A stretch of DNA of 64,000 bases from Sphingobium sp. YR768 (lineage in GTDB: Bacteria; Pseudomonadota; Alphaproteobacteria; Sphingomonadales; Sphingomonadaceae): contig NZ_FOGE01000007.1 in assembly GCF_900111125.1 (NCBI RefSeq), positions 1-64,000 on the forward strand. The letters run 5' to 3'. This document shows, piece after piece, positions 9,560 to 18,396 of this stretch (positions within the stretch are counted from its first letter, which is position 1; each line of letters starts with the position of its first letter). Made by a program: the position numbers and the translations under genes. The notes under the pieces were generated by a model, which was given only the letters and a program-made list of their open reading frames with translations, did no database searches and had not been told where the DNA came from.

Positions 9560-10528
9560 ATGCGACGACAAACCAAAAACACGCAAGAAACAAAAAAGCG
9601 TGATTCGCTTCTTTGTAGTCGAATACCAATGACTTCATTGATTCAGTCTTTAGCCGTTGCCGAATATCTTAGCTTCCAACGGGCCGCTCTCGCGCTTGGC
9701 ACCAGCCAGTCAAGTGTTAGCACACGGATCAAGGTGCTGGAAATTGACCTTGGAGTCACCCTCTTCGACCGCAACACGCGCGGCGTCCGGGTGACGGAAG
9801 CCGGGCGGTGTTTTGTCGATCAGGTTCGTGACGCCATGGATATCCTGGACCGTGCAATAAAAACGGTTGGCATGCAGGCGCGCGTCGAAGAGGGCGAGCT
9901 TCGGATCGACGTCCATGCCCTTACGTCAGGCAGCTTCCTCGACCGCCTGCTGGATCAGTTCCACGGCAAGCACCCGAACGTCCGCCTGCATATCACCGAA
10001 GGAGCAGCGCGCGATGCGCAGTTCATGGTGCGGGAAGGAAAGCTCGATGTCGCCTTCATGGCTTGCACCCACGAAATCCCCGACCTCTATTCCCGCGCTA
10101 CTTGGCGCGACCGTCTGATGGTGGCCTTACCAGCCCGGCATTCATTGGCAGTCAGGCAGGATGTCGAATGGCGGCAGCTTTCGACAGAGACCTTCCTTGT
10201 CCGTCACGGTGGCACCGGCCCGCAGGTTCATGATCTGATCGTGGCGCGCTCCGCCGGGAAATGGCCTGTGCCGACGATCCTGCGTGTCGATGTCGGGCGC
10301 ACCGCGCTCTTGTCAATAATTGCAGCCGGTCACGGCATCTCGCTTTTCGTCGAGGAAGGCGCTACGGTAGATACCGCGAATATCACCTTCCTACCGATCT
10401 GTGACGAGCCTAAAGCCATCGCCTTTTCAGCCGTCTGGTCGCCACGAAATCGCGATCCCGCAGGTTTGAAGCTGCTCGACCTGGCGGCTAACATAAGCGA
10501 CCCATACCCTAAATCTGATTCGCAGTAG
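9560..10528 (+). CDS. LysR-family transcriptional regulator
   Basis: An LTTR helix-turn-helix occupies residues 24-85 (SLIQSLAVAEYLSFQRAALALGTSQSSVSTRIKVLE, LGVTLFDRNTRGVRVTEAG). A periplasmic-binding-protein-like effector domain follows (GELRIDVHALTSGSFLDRLL, LDVAFMACTHEIPDLYSRATW). The length of 322 residues includes about 20 extra N-terminal residues, so the ATG at 9629 may be the real start. It lies downstream of the AttH-like pair on the same strand with a 273-base gap, so it probably has its own promoter. The effector is unknown. Confidence 0.85.
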   Translation: MRRQTKNTQETKKRDSLLCSRIPMTSLIQSLAVAEYLSFQRAALALGTSQSSVSTRIKVLEIDLGVTLFDRNTRGVRVTEAGRCFVDQVRDAMDILDRAIKTVGMQARVEEGELRIDVHALTSGSFLDRLLDQFHGKHPNVRLHITEGAARDAQFMVREGKLDVAFMACTHEIPDLYSRATWRDRLMVALPARHSLAVRQDVEWRQLSTETFLVRHGGTGPQVHDLIVARSAGKWPVPTILRVDVGRTALLSIIAAGHGISLFVEEGATVDTANITFLPICDEPKAIAFSAVWSPRNRDPAGLKLLDLAANISDPYPKSDSQ

Positions 10529-10927
10529 TTCACTGCGGACGGTGTTGGAATAGTGCCGCGGCCACCCATCCTACACTCCGCCGATAGTGTCCGGCAGTCC
10601 TACAGCCGCAAATTTACTGTACTCCACTGTGAATTTCCCATTCTCTGATCCTGCGCATGTCTCGTAGTAGCTGACATAGTTCGCCAAATTGACGCCATGT
10701 GTTGATCCTGGAGATCGGTGATCTGTTGAGCGGACAGAACGCATTGCTCTGCCGGTCGGTAGAGAAAGGTCGCCGACGCAGAGCATCAGCGCCTCCTGAG
10801 AGCCTCCTGTATGGCGGACGCTCGCGATTACGACATATGCATGAGGTCGGCCGCACTTCCTTCGGCCCGTTGCAGCCGCCGCCGGGGACGAAGGAAGCAG
10901 GCGTCTCTTTGCCCACTTTAACACCTC
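10529..10927. other. Intergenic region
   Basis: About 400 bases between the LysR gene and the sulfide operon. Long minus-strand frames here lack protein-like content. Nothing is recognised before the promoter at 10928. Confidence 0.4.
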
Positions 10928-10967
10928 TTGATCAATCCTAAATATACATTATATATAAATATATAAT
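10928..10967 (+). promoter_or_regulatory. Promoter and BigR-type operator of the sulfide operon
   Basis: TTGATC (10928-10933) is followed after 17 bases by ATATAT (10951-10956), a plausible sigma-70 promoter. The -10 lies inside a perfect inverted repeat, ATTATATAT-AA-ATATATAAT (10948-10967). AT-rich inverted repeats overlapping the -10 are where the sulfide sensor BigR is known to bind in Xylella and Agrobacterium. bigR itself is the second gene of this operon, which fits autoregulation. Confidence 0.65.
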
Positions 10968-10986
10968 GATGTTTTCAGGAGCGATC

Positions 10987-12285
10987 ATGATGCCTGTTGT
11001 AAAGATCACGGACACTCTCTCGGTGTCCGGACAGCCTGAACCCGCCGCCTTCCGCGACTTCGCCGAAGAAGGCTTTTCTGTTGTCGTGAATGCCAGACCG
11101 GACGGCGAAGACCCCGGCCAGCCCGGCAATATGGCCGAGGCCGCCGCCGCGCGTACGGCCGGCCTTGGCTATGCCTTCATCCCGGTCACCGGTCCAGGCA
11201 TCGCCGAGGCGGATATCCGCGCATTCCAGAAAGCCCTGTCGGACGCAGGCGGGCCGGTGCTTGCCCACTGCAAGAGCGGGATGCGCGCCTTGACGCTCCA
11301 CGCGCTCGGCGAAGTCCTCGACGGGCGGATGAGGCGCGAAGACGTGGAGAGCTTCGGCAAACGCTTCGGCTTCGATCTTTCCGGCGCGGTTCGCTGGCTG
11401 GAGCGCGAGGATGCGCGCAAGCCCGATGTGAAAGGTTTCTACGACGCCCGCACCGGCAGCATCCAGTATGTCGTCAGCGATCCTGCGACCAAGGCCTGCG
11501 CCATCATCGACCCCGTTCTCGATTTCGACGAGAAGTCTGGCGCGACTGCAACAGCCAATGCCGACGCAATCCTCGACCATGTAAACGCCAACGGGCTGAG
11601 GGTTGAATGGATACTCGACACCCATCCCCATGCCGACCATTTCTCGGCCGCCTTCTATCTCAAGCAGAGGACCGGCGCGCCGACGGCCATCGGCGCCCAT
11701 GTGGTCGACGTGCAGCGGCTATGGAAAGGTATCTACAACCTGCCGGAATTCGTAGCCGACGGCTCTCAATGGGACCAACTGTTCGAAGACGGCGACACGT
11801 TCAAAATCGGCGGGCTCGAAGGTCGCGTGATGTTCTCGCCCGGCCACACGCTCGCCTCCATAACCTTTGTCGTAGGTGATGCCGCCTTCGTGCATGACAC
11901 CCTGTTCATGCCGGATTCCGGCACCGCCCGCGCCGATTTTCCCGGCGGCAGCGCGCGGGCGCTGTGGACCTCGATCCAGCGCATCCTCGCCTTGCCGGAC
12001 GAGACGCGTTTGTTCACCGGCCACGACTACCCGCCGGAAGGGCGAAACGCGAAATGGGAAAGCACGGTCGGCGACCAGAAGCGCGCCAACCCGCATATCA
12101 CCCGCAGGAGCGAGGCGGATTTCGTCCGGGTCCGTGAGGCACGGGACAAGACACTACCGATGCCCAAGCTGATCCTCCACGCTTTGCAGGTGAACATGTG
12201 CGGCGGACGCCTGCCGGAACTGCAGGATAACGGCTGCCGATACCTCAAATTTCCGCTCGATGCGCTGGAGGGGGCGGCATGGTGA
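10987..12285 (+). CDS. blh: Bifunctional sulfurtransferase/persulfide dioxygenase Blh
   Basis: The N-terminal ~110 residues are a DUF442/tyrosine-phosphatase-like domain that acts as a rhodanese-like sulfurtransferase, with the active-site loop AHCKSGMRA. Residues ~145-430 are an ETHE1-type metallo-hydrolase with the metal motif THPHADH, then SPGHT, a later Asp (FVHDTLF) and GHDYPP. Together they oxidise persulfide to sulfite, detoxifying sulfide. The start at 10987 follows CAGGAG; an ATG at 10966 overlaps the operator and is unlikely. The first gene of a five-gene operon; its stop overlaps the bigR start. Confidence 0.92.
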   Translation: MMPVVKITDTLSVSGQPEPAAFRDFAEEGFSVVVNARPDGEDPGQPGNMAEAAAARTAGLGYAFIPVTGPGIAEADIRAFQKALSDAGGPVLAHCKSGMRALTLHALGEVLDGRMRREDVESFGKRFGFDLSGAVRWLEREDARKPDVKGFYDARTGSIQYVVSDPATKACAIIDPVLDFDEKSGATATANADAILDHVNANGLRVEWILDTHPHADHFSAAFYLKQRTGAPTAIGAHVVDVQRLWKGIYNLPEFVADGSQWDQLFEDGDTFKIGGLEGRVMFSPGHTLASITFVVGDAAFVHDTLFMPDSGTARADFPGGSARALWTSIQRILALPDETRLFTGHDYPPEGRNAKWESTVGDQKRANPHITRRSEADFVRVREARDKTLPMPKLILHALQVNMCGGRLPELQDNGCRYLKFPLDALEGAAW

Positions 12286-12620
12286 CGGAGGCGCGGTCAA
12301 TACGTGCGGCGGTGCCGCCGGAAGAGATGGCAATCAGGGCTGGCGAGGTCGCGTTGCTGCTGAAGGTGCTGGCGCATCCGGTCCGGCTGATGCTCGCCTG
12401 CGCGCTGGCCGAGGGTGAATATTCGGTCGGTGCGCTGGAGGAAAAGCTCGGTATCCATCAGCCCACGCTTTCCCAGCAACTCGGCATCCTGCGTGAGGCG
12501 GCCGTCGTCGAGACGCGGCGCGAGGCCAAGAAGATCTTCTATCGTCTGACGGAAGAAAAGGCGGCTCAACTTATTCAGGCGCTCTATGCCATCTTCTGCC
12601 AGCCCGAGGATCAGGCATGA
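12279..12620 (+). CDS. bigR: Sulfide-responsive repressor BigR (ArsR family)
   Basis: A 113-residue ArsR winged-helix protein (LLKVLAHPVRLMLACAL, then the recognition region IHQPTLSQQLGILREAAVV). It has the two cysteines expected of BigR/SqrR-type sulfide sensors, Cys41 in the alpha-2 region and Cys107 near the C-terminus (IFCQPE). These form a disulfide or polysulfide bridge on sulfide exposure and release DNA. It overlaps blh by 7 bases and the next gene by 4, so it is co-translated with both. The operator upstream of blh is its likely target. Confidence 0.9.
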   Translation: MVTEARSIRAAVPPEEMAIRAGEVALLLKVLAHPVRLMLACALAEGEYSVGALEEKLGIHQPTLSQQLGILREAAVVETRREAKKIFYRLTEEKAAQLIQALYAIFCQPEDQA

Positions 12621-13024
12621 CCGTCTATGTGCTCCCACTTCTCGGCGGTATGCTGCTCGGCCTGTCGGCGGTCCTGCTTCTTATCGTCAACGGCCGGATC
12701 GCCGGAATTAGCGGTATCGTCGGCGGTCTTCTCGCGGGCCGCAATACGGCGGCCAGCGCGGCTTTCGTCATCGGCCTTCTCACCGGTCCGCTCCTTTATG
12801 CCAAAGCCTTCGGACATCTCCCGGCCATAGCGGTCTCCACCTCCTGGCCGGCTGTCCTTCCTGCCGGCCTGCTGGTGGGTATCGGCACGCGCATGGGCTC
12901 CGGTTGCACGTCCGGCCACGGCATCCTCGGCCTTGCCCGCTTCTCAAAGCGCTCGCTCGCGGGGACGGTCACCTTTCTGATCTCCGGAATGATAGCTGCG
13001 ACTATCGTGGGAGCATTCAGATGA
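12617..13024 (+). CDS. YeeE/YedE-family membrane protein (PmpA-like)
   Basis: A 135-residue protein with four hydrophobic segments and the family hallmark GTRMGSGCTSGHGILGLAR. The cysteine in that motif is the conserved residue thought to handle reduced sulfur species (thiosulfate or persulfide) in YeeE/YedE transporters. It is half-length, as usual where two small proteins pair. The ATG overlaps the bigR stop, and its own stop overlaps the next start. Its role is probably sulfur-compound transport beside the Blh enzyme. Confidence 0.85.
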   Translation: MTVYVLPLLGGMLLGLSAVLLLIVNGRIAGISGIVGGLLAGRNTAASAAFVIGLLTGPLLYAKAFGHLPAIAVSTSWPAVLPAGLLVGIGTRMGSGCTSGHGILGLARFSKRSLAGTVTFLISGMIAATIVGAFR

Positions 13025-13461
13025 ACCTCACTGCCGCAGCGCGACTTGCCGTCGCTCTTGTCGCGGGCGCAATCTTTGGATTCGGCCTGTCGCTATCGGG
13101 AATGGTCGATCCCGCGCGCGTCCTCGGCTTCCTCGATATCGCGAGCGGGCATTGGGACCCGAGCCTGATATTCGTGCTCGGTGGCGCGGTCCTCGTTGCC
13201 GTGCCGGGCGTGATGATTCAACGACGGATGGCAAAGCCGGCGCTCGACCGGCGGTTCCATTTGACCGAGAAGACCGCCATCGACGCTCCGCTCCTGTTCG
13301 GATCGGCCGTCTTTGGCATCGGCTGGGGGCTCACCGGTTTCTGCCCCGGTCCGGCCGTCTCGGCACTTGCAACGGGATTGCTTCCCGTCATCCTGTTCGT
13401 CGCCGCGATGGCGGCCGGCATGGTCCTGCACGACCGATTGCCGGCAAGGCGCCGGCGATGA
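13021..13461 (+). CDS. DUF6691/YeeE-type membrane protein (PmpB-like)
   Basis: A 146-residue partner of the preceding gene with about four membrane segments. It contains GFGLSLSGMVDPARVLGFLD and the conserved GIGWGLTGFCPGPAVS, whose cysteine matches the second sulfur-handling site of the pair. It is linked to its neighbours by a 4-base overlap on both sides. The two small proteins should form one transporter in the inner membrane. Confidence 0.85.
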   Translation: MNLTAAARLAVALVAGAIFGFGLSLSGMVDPARVLGFLDIASGHWDPSLIFVLGGAVLVAVPGVMIQRRMAKPALDRRFHLTEKTAIDAPLLFGSAVFGIGWGLTGFCPGPAVSALATGLLPVILFVAAMAAGMVLHDRLPARRRR

Positions 13462-14237
13462 TGGCCGCCTCCATCCTTGCGGCGATCGGCTCTGGTGGTC
13501 TCGTCGGCTTCACGCTTGGACTGATCGGCGGTGGCGGATCGATCCTCGCCACGCCGCTGCTTCTCTATGTGGTCGGCGTCGCTAATCCGCATATCGCGAT
13601 CGGAACGGGCGCGCTTGCCGTCTCGATCAATGCCTATGCCAATCTCGCCCTGCATGCCCGCAAAGGGCATGTATGGTGGCGTTGCGCCATCGTCTTCTCA
13701 CTGGTCGGGACAGTGGGCGCGATGCTGGGCTCCAGCCTTGGGCTTCTCGTCGATGGTCAGAACCTGCTGTTCCTGTTCGGGCTGGTGATGGCTGCGGTGG
13801 GATTGCTGACGCTGCGCCCACGCCGCGACATGCGGGCAGAGCCGCGTCGCGTCGACGTACGCATGTGCGTCGTCACCGCCGCGACCGCCATCGCTGCGGG
13901 CGCGGCATCCGGTTTCTTCGGCATCGGCGGCGGGGTTCTGATCGTACCGGCATTGATCTTCGCCACCGGGATGCCGACGATCAGCGCCGTCGGGTCCTCC
14001 TTGCTGGCCGTTGGAACCTTCGGCCTGGCGACAGCACTCACCTATGCGAGAACCGGCATGGTCGACTGGCCGCTGGCAGGCGAGTTCATCCTGGGCGGCG
14101 TCATCGGTGGCGTGTTTGGCATGCTCACGGCAACCCGGCTTTCGACGAGCAAAACGGCCTTGAACCGGATTTTCGCTGCGCTGGTGCTGGTCGTCGCAAT
14201 TTACATCATCCTTAGAAACGTGCCGAGTCTTTCGTAG
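13458..14237 (+). CDS. TauE/SafE-family sulfite exporter
   Basis: 259 residues with about eight membrane segments and the two family repeats, GFTLGLIGGGGSILATPLLLYVVG near the N-terminus and ASGFFGIGGGVLIVPALIFATGM in the second half. TauE/SafE proteins export sulfoacetate, sulfite or related anions. Here it should export the sulfite made by Blh. The ATG overlaps the preceding stop (ATGA). The operon ends with TAG at 14235-14237. Confidence 0.88.
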   Translation: MMAASILAAIGSGGLVGFTLGLIGGGGSILATPLLLYVVGVANPHIAIGTGALAVSINAYANLALHARKGHVWWRCAIVFSLVGTVGAMLGSSLGLLVDGQNLLFLFGLVMAAVGLLTLRPRRDMRAEPRRVDVRMCVVTAATAIAAGAASGFFGIGGGVLIVPALIFATGMPTISAVGSSLLAVGTFGLATALTYARTGMVDWPLAGEFILGGVIGGVFGMLTATRLSTSKTALNRIFAALVLVVAIYIILRNVPSLS

Positions 14238-14537
14238 TGGAAGGGGCCTTTAACCATGCCAATCGGCTATCCGAAAAGTGGCTCACGAGTTGGCGGTTCG
14301 GAGGGTTGCAACACGTTTAAAGTGACTATCAGCTTCGGACTGCTGGAAAGCGGTGTGGCGCCATGCGAACGTTCAGAGAAAATTGAGTAATAGCCTGTTT
14401 GCAGAAGCTTTGCTGGGCAATGATATTATGAGACCTGTGCGCGGGTGGGCGTAGGTCACTGAAACATTTTGTTTCTATCAATTTCGGGTCACGATTGGGC
14501 CAGATCGCCGTCGGTTTGATCAGAGCGGTGGCGCCCT
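14238..14537. other. Intergenic region with IS end
   Basis: 300 bases between the sulfide operon and the end of the IS5-type transposase. One end of that insertion sequence must lie here, but I could not match a terminal repeat. No gene seen. Confidence 0.4.
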
Positions 14538-15471
14538 TCATGCTTGGGCCGCGAGAATGTTCATGGAGCGCTTGAGGTTGTAGGCGATGGCGGTGAGGTG
14601 GACCTGGACGGCGGCTTTGGCGAGACCTCGCCATCGCATTCGCCGCAAGCCGGAGCAGCGCTTCCATGTCCCAAAGATCTTCTCGATCCGGCCCCTCACC
14701 CTATGGATCGGTTGGTTCCATTCTTTGAGTCTGCGCAGCGTTTCCTGTTCGTCGCGGCCCCACATGCCGGTGGCCACGATCCGCGGTACTCCACCCTTTG
14801 CGCGCACGGCATCACGAAAGTGAGTGCCGCGATAGGCACTGTCGGCAAACACCTCGCCGGGATTGTCGGGCAGCGCTTCGGGGCCTGCTCTGCCGTCATT
14901 GACATTGGCAGATGTGATCGACACTTCCTCGACCAGCGCCGTATCGGCATCTGCCCCAACATGGGCCTTGAAGCCGTGAACGGCTCGCTTTCCCTTGTGC
15001 TTGACCCAGCGCATCTCCATCGCCCTCGCTGGCGGAGGTAATGATGGTCGCATCGACCAGCGTGCCTGCCTTGACCGTTACTGCCTTGGATGTGAGCTGC
15101 GCTGTCACAGTCGTGAACAGCAGTGGATCCAGCTTATGGGTGACCAGTTCCTTGCGAAAGCGCACGAATGCTGTCCGTTCGGGTGTCGCTTCTGTTCCCG
15201 AAAACCCACAGAAGCGACGGAAGGAGGCTCGATCGTCGAGCGCTTCGGCCAGCTTCACGTCAGACAGGTCGTACCAGATCGAAAGAAGTAGCGCCTTGAA
15301 CATTGCGAGCGGCGGCCAGGCGGGCTCACCCTTGGCGGCCGAATAAAGCGGTTCAAGTAGCGAAGCGACGGGGCCCCAATCGATCAGCTTGCCAAGCTCG
15401 TCGAGCGACGATGCTGGCCGCGCCCGCCCAGCGATACCGAACCGCTCCTGACCAATCGAACGATGCGCCAC
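14538..15471 (-). pseudogene. IS5-family transposase, frameshifted
   Basis: The first frame (start 15471) encodes SLDELGKLIDWGPVASLL and the catalytic-domain start (AGTLVDATIITSASEGDGDA). The next frame, from about 15020 down to 14538, carries RWVKHKGKRAVHGFKAHVGAD, ADSAYRG and the C-terminal RGRIEKIFGTWKR with the catalytic Glu. The two join near 15020 in a run of GAT/GAG codons where a base has been gained or two lost. This is not the usual slippery site, so inactivation is more likely than programmed frameshifting. It lies against the truncated serine recombinase. Confidence 0.8.
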
Positions 15472-15519
15472 GTTAGGCCCTCCTCTTTAGAAAGCCCATA
15501 GAATCAGCAATTAAAGCCA

Positions 15520-16668
15520 ATGTCTACGTCCACCCGCGCACAGGTCTCCAATGCCCGTCGCATCTTCACCCGCGACGGCGGGCGCTGGGGCATCGGGCAG
15601 CTTCACCGCATCCTGACACGCCGCACCTATATCGGCGAGCACGAGTTCAACAAACGGTCTAAGACAAAGGAACTGAAGCCGATCAGCGAGGTCGTCACGG
15701 TGCCCGTGCCGCCGCTGATCGATCTTGAGACCTTCGACGCGGTGCAGGCGCATCTTAAGGCCCGCAATCCCAAGGTTACGCCGCCGCGGGTAGTCAGCGG
15801 CCCGACCTTGCTGACGGGTATCTGCTTCTGCGAGAAGTGCGGGGGAGCCATGACCATCCGCACCGGCAAGGGCGGGCGCTATCGCTACTATACCTGCTCG
15901 ATCAAGGCGCGGCAGGGCGAGACCGGCTGCTCGGGCCGCTCCATCCCGATGGAGAAGCTCGACACCATCGTCGCCGGCCATATCGAGGATCGGTTGCTTC
16001 AGCCCGATCGGCTGGAGGAGGTGCTGGCCTCGGTCCTCGACCGTCGACACGAACGCGCCGAGCGTCGGCAGGACCATATCGCCGAGTTGAATCGCCGGGC
16101 GGCCGAGACCGACCTGCGGCTCAAGCGCCTCTATGACGCGATCGAATCAGGCGTTGCCGATATTACCGACCCGGCACTGAAAGACCGTATCGCCGGGCTG
16201 AAGTCGCTCCGCGACCAGGCGCAGGTCGATGCCGAGCGGGCGCAAGCTACGCTCGAAAGCTCCGGCAATCAGGCGGTGACGCCCGCCACTGTGCGCCGTT
16301 TCGCCGAGGTGGCGCGCCAGCGCATCAGGCTCGACGGGGGCGGTTATCGGCGGGATCACCTGCGCGCGTTCGCGCAGCGGGTCGAGGTCGGCGAAGCTGA
16401 AGTTCGCATCATGGGATCTAAAGGAGAGCTACTCCGCACGCTCACCGCCGTTTCCGGAGGGAAATCGGCGGCAATCGGCGTGCCCAGCTTGGGACTGAAA
16501 TGGCGGGGCAATGCGCCCGACTATCCTGGCTGGTCAGATGTCGCCTTCTTGTTCCGGGGTTTGCGCGTCGGTGTCGGCGCTTGTGCTGCCGCTTCGTTCG
16601 CGGCGGCAGGTCTCGGCCGGCGCCCAAGGCCGATAGCCTTGGCGAGCGTACGCCGCTGCTGGGCATAG
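15520..16668 (+). pseudogene. Large serine recombinase, catalytic domain missing
   Basis: The frame starts in the middle of a large serine recombinase: RRIFTRDGGRWGIGQLHRILTRRTYIGEHEFN is the recombinase DNA-binding domain. It is followed by a zinc ribbon (GICFCEKCGGAMTIR ... YYTCSIKARQGETGC) and a coiled coil (RRHERAERRQDHIAELNRRA). The N-terminal resolvase domain with the catalytic serine is gone, cut at the IS5 side. The natural C-terminus is near 16500. The frame then runs over the 3' end of the opposing MucR-like gene. It may be the former integrase of this element (inference). Confidence 0.8.
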
Positions 16669-17015
16669 GCGGCGGCTACCATCGGATAATCCTTCGGCAG
16701 GTCGAACGCCTCCCGGTAGGTTTCGGGGGTATAGCCGTTGAGCGACAGATGCCGCTTGAGCATCTTGTAGGCTTTGCCGTCAATCATGCTGATGAGGTGG
16801 TCGGGCTTGATCGACGCCCGGATGGATACGGCGCCCTTGGGCTTTTCTTCCTCTTGCGCTGCAGGTGCGCTTAAGGCGTTCAATGCTCCATAGACATTCT
16901 CAATCAGGCCAGCGACATCGGCGGTCGATACACTGTTGTGGCTGACATGCGCGGATACGATATCGGCGGTAAGGGTGATCAGCAATTCGGTTTCAGCGGC
17001 CACGAGTGTCTCCAT
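16521..17015 (-). CDS. MucR/Ros-family regulator without zinc-finger cysteines
   Basis: The 164-residue protein has the MucR core MIDGKAYKMLKRHLSLNGYTPETYREAFDLPKDYPMVAAAYAQQR followed by LAKAIGLGRRPRP. In Ros the zinc is held by two cysteines and two histidines. Here the usual cysteine before the DGK is Ser (DHLISMIDGK), and no cysteine is present, so zinc binding is doubtful. Some rhizobial MucR proteins work without zinc. GAGGGA precedes the ATG at 17015; an upstream ATG at 17030 is less likely. It may silence the transfer region. Confidence 0.85.
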   Translation of the reverse strand: METLVAAETELLITLTADIVSAHVSHNSVSTADVAGLIENVYGALNALSAPAAQEEEKPKGAVSIRASIKPDHLISMIDGKAYKMLKRHLSLNGYTPETYREAFDLPKDYPMVAAAYAQQRRTLAKAIGLGRRPRPAAANEAAAQAPTPTRKPRNKKATSDQPG

Positions 17016-17922
17016 GTTGAAGTCCCTCATATGAGCGGTGCAGGCAAGGTGCCATCCCTATTGTATTTGTCTTTTCCTCCGAACAGGTCGGCACGCATAG
17101 GGGAAATGGTCTCCGGGGAGGGGCTGTCATGCTGCTCTCTGTTTCCATGCTGGGCCGCTATTGCTGGCGTGAGGCAGGGCCGTGGCGATGTTGGCCTTTG
17201 GGCGCCTCCGGCCGTTGGCCGGATCGCGCTCTGCTCCGCCGCCTGTGGGCGGCGCCGTCGAGCCGGTTGCGCCGTCTCGATCCTGGCGGACGACGATCGC
17301 TGGCGCAGGACTTGGCAGGTTGGACGGCGTGTTCGGGCAGGCGGCGCGCTGGCCGATAGGACCGGATTGACAGCTACGCTAAAGAATCGCGCCAACGCGC
17401 GATGCGGTATCTTGGAGCCGGTGATCCCATCGCGCCCTGCGCCGTCTCCCAGTGTCCCTGGCGTGCCGCACCGATTTTCAGCGGCAAGAATTGCGTCGGA
17501 AGGAAGCTTCGCTAGGCGAAATCAGGCCGACTTACTGTCGGTCGCCAGCGGCTGCGCCGGCCCGATTTCACCAAGCTGCGCATAGGCCTTCCTCCCGTGC
17601 TTCTTGCCGCCAAGACATCGGCACGGCCCTTGGGACCCTGCGAGGACGGCTCCGGGTGCGATGGGATCGGAGGACGGCTCCGCTCCCGATTCCTGTCGAG
17701 GCAGGATCGGCCGCGTCTCGCGGCCGATGCGTTTTCGTTCTTTGCTGGGCCGCTGGTCGCGGCCCCTGATGGACGCTCGGACTCACCGGGTACGATGGGT
17801 TTTCTGTCAAGAAAACAATGCATTATCGCGAGGTCCTACAATACTGTATAAGTATAACGATCAGAGGGAATGGTGAAATTCCCATGATAAGACAGTCAAA
17901 TTGCAATATTGGAGCCATTATC
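17016..17922. other. Long regulatory intergenic region
   Basis: About 900 bases between the MucR gene and the DUF736 operon. Frames on both strands are low-complexity Arg/Ala/Pro shadows. It holds stem-loops at 17207-17223 (TCCGGCC-GTT-GGCCGGA), 17704-17726 and about 17799-17816 (GTTTTCT/AGAAAAC), then a more AT-rich stretch before the DUF736 gene where its promoter should lie. Confidence 0.5.
17704..17741 (+). terminator. Strong stem-loop with T-rich tail
   Basis: ATCGGCCGCG-TCT-CGCGGCCGAT is a perfect 10-bp stem with a 3-base loop, followed by a T-rich stretch (GCGTTTTCGTTCTTT). It could be an intrinsic terminator or attenuator ahead of the DUF736 operon. Confidence 0.5.
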
Positions 17923-18333
17923 ATGAATATTGGAGAACTTTTTCGCAACGATGCAGGCATCGTCACCGGTTATATCGCCGAGGCCGACTTTGACTTCGAC
18001 GCCATCTTTCTTGAAGAGGTCGCATCGGACAATCCCCGCGCCCCGCTTTTCAACATGATGACCAAGAGCCCGCGTGGGCGCGACGTGCGTCTGGGATCGA
18101 TCTGGGAACGCGCCGCCAAGGAGACCGGCGAAGTCTATTTCCGCGGTTATATCGATACCGCCAAGTCCGGCTTCGTACCGATCCGCCTCTTCCGCTCGCG
18201 CCAGAATGAGGGCGTATGGAATGTCGTACGCCAGACACCTCGGCGGCGGCGCAGGGAGGCAGAGGATATCCGCCTGCCCGAACAGGGGGAACCGGGCGCA
18301 AGCGGCTATCACTTCGCCGACGATAGCAACTGA
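17923..18333 (+). CDS. DUF736-family protein
   Basis: A 136-residue protein with the DUF736 pattern: MNIGELFRNDAGIVTGYIAE at the start, RLGSIWERAAKETGEVYF in the middle and GVWNVVRQTPRRRR near the end. The family is common next to ArdC and ParB-like genes on alphaproteobacterial conjugative elements, with unknown function. The start at 17923 is fixed by domain homology and GGAG upstream. Earlier in-frame codons from 17818 are not protein-like. Confidence 0.85.
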   Translation: MNIGELFRNDAGIVTGYIAEADFDFDAIFLEEVASDNPRAPLFNMMTKSPRGRDVRLGSIWERAAKETGEVYFRGYIDTAKSGFVPIRLFRSRQNEGVWNVVRQTPRRRRREAEDIRLPEQGEPGASGYHFADDSN

Positions 18334-18396
18334 TACGCTCCGGGGGAGCGCCATGCTCCCCCGCCTTTCTCCACATCGCAAGAAGGAGCCTTTGCC

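Noticed and set aside
14896..15471. Programmed frameshift in the IS5 transposase
   Set aside because: The frame change near 15020 is not at a slippery A or T run and has the wrong sign for common -1 shifting, so inactivation is preferred.
16938..17585. Long plus-strand frame over the MucR upstream region
   Set aside because: Low-complexity Arg/Ala/Gly/Cys composition, starts inside the MucR gene on the other strand, no homology; a GC-rich shadow.
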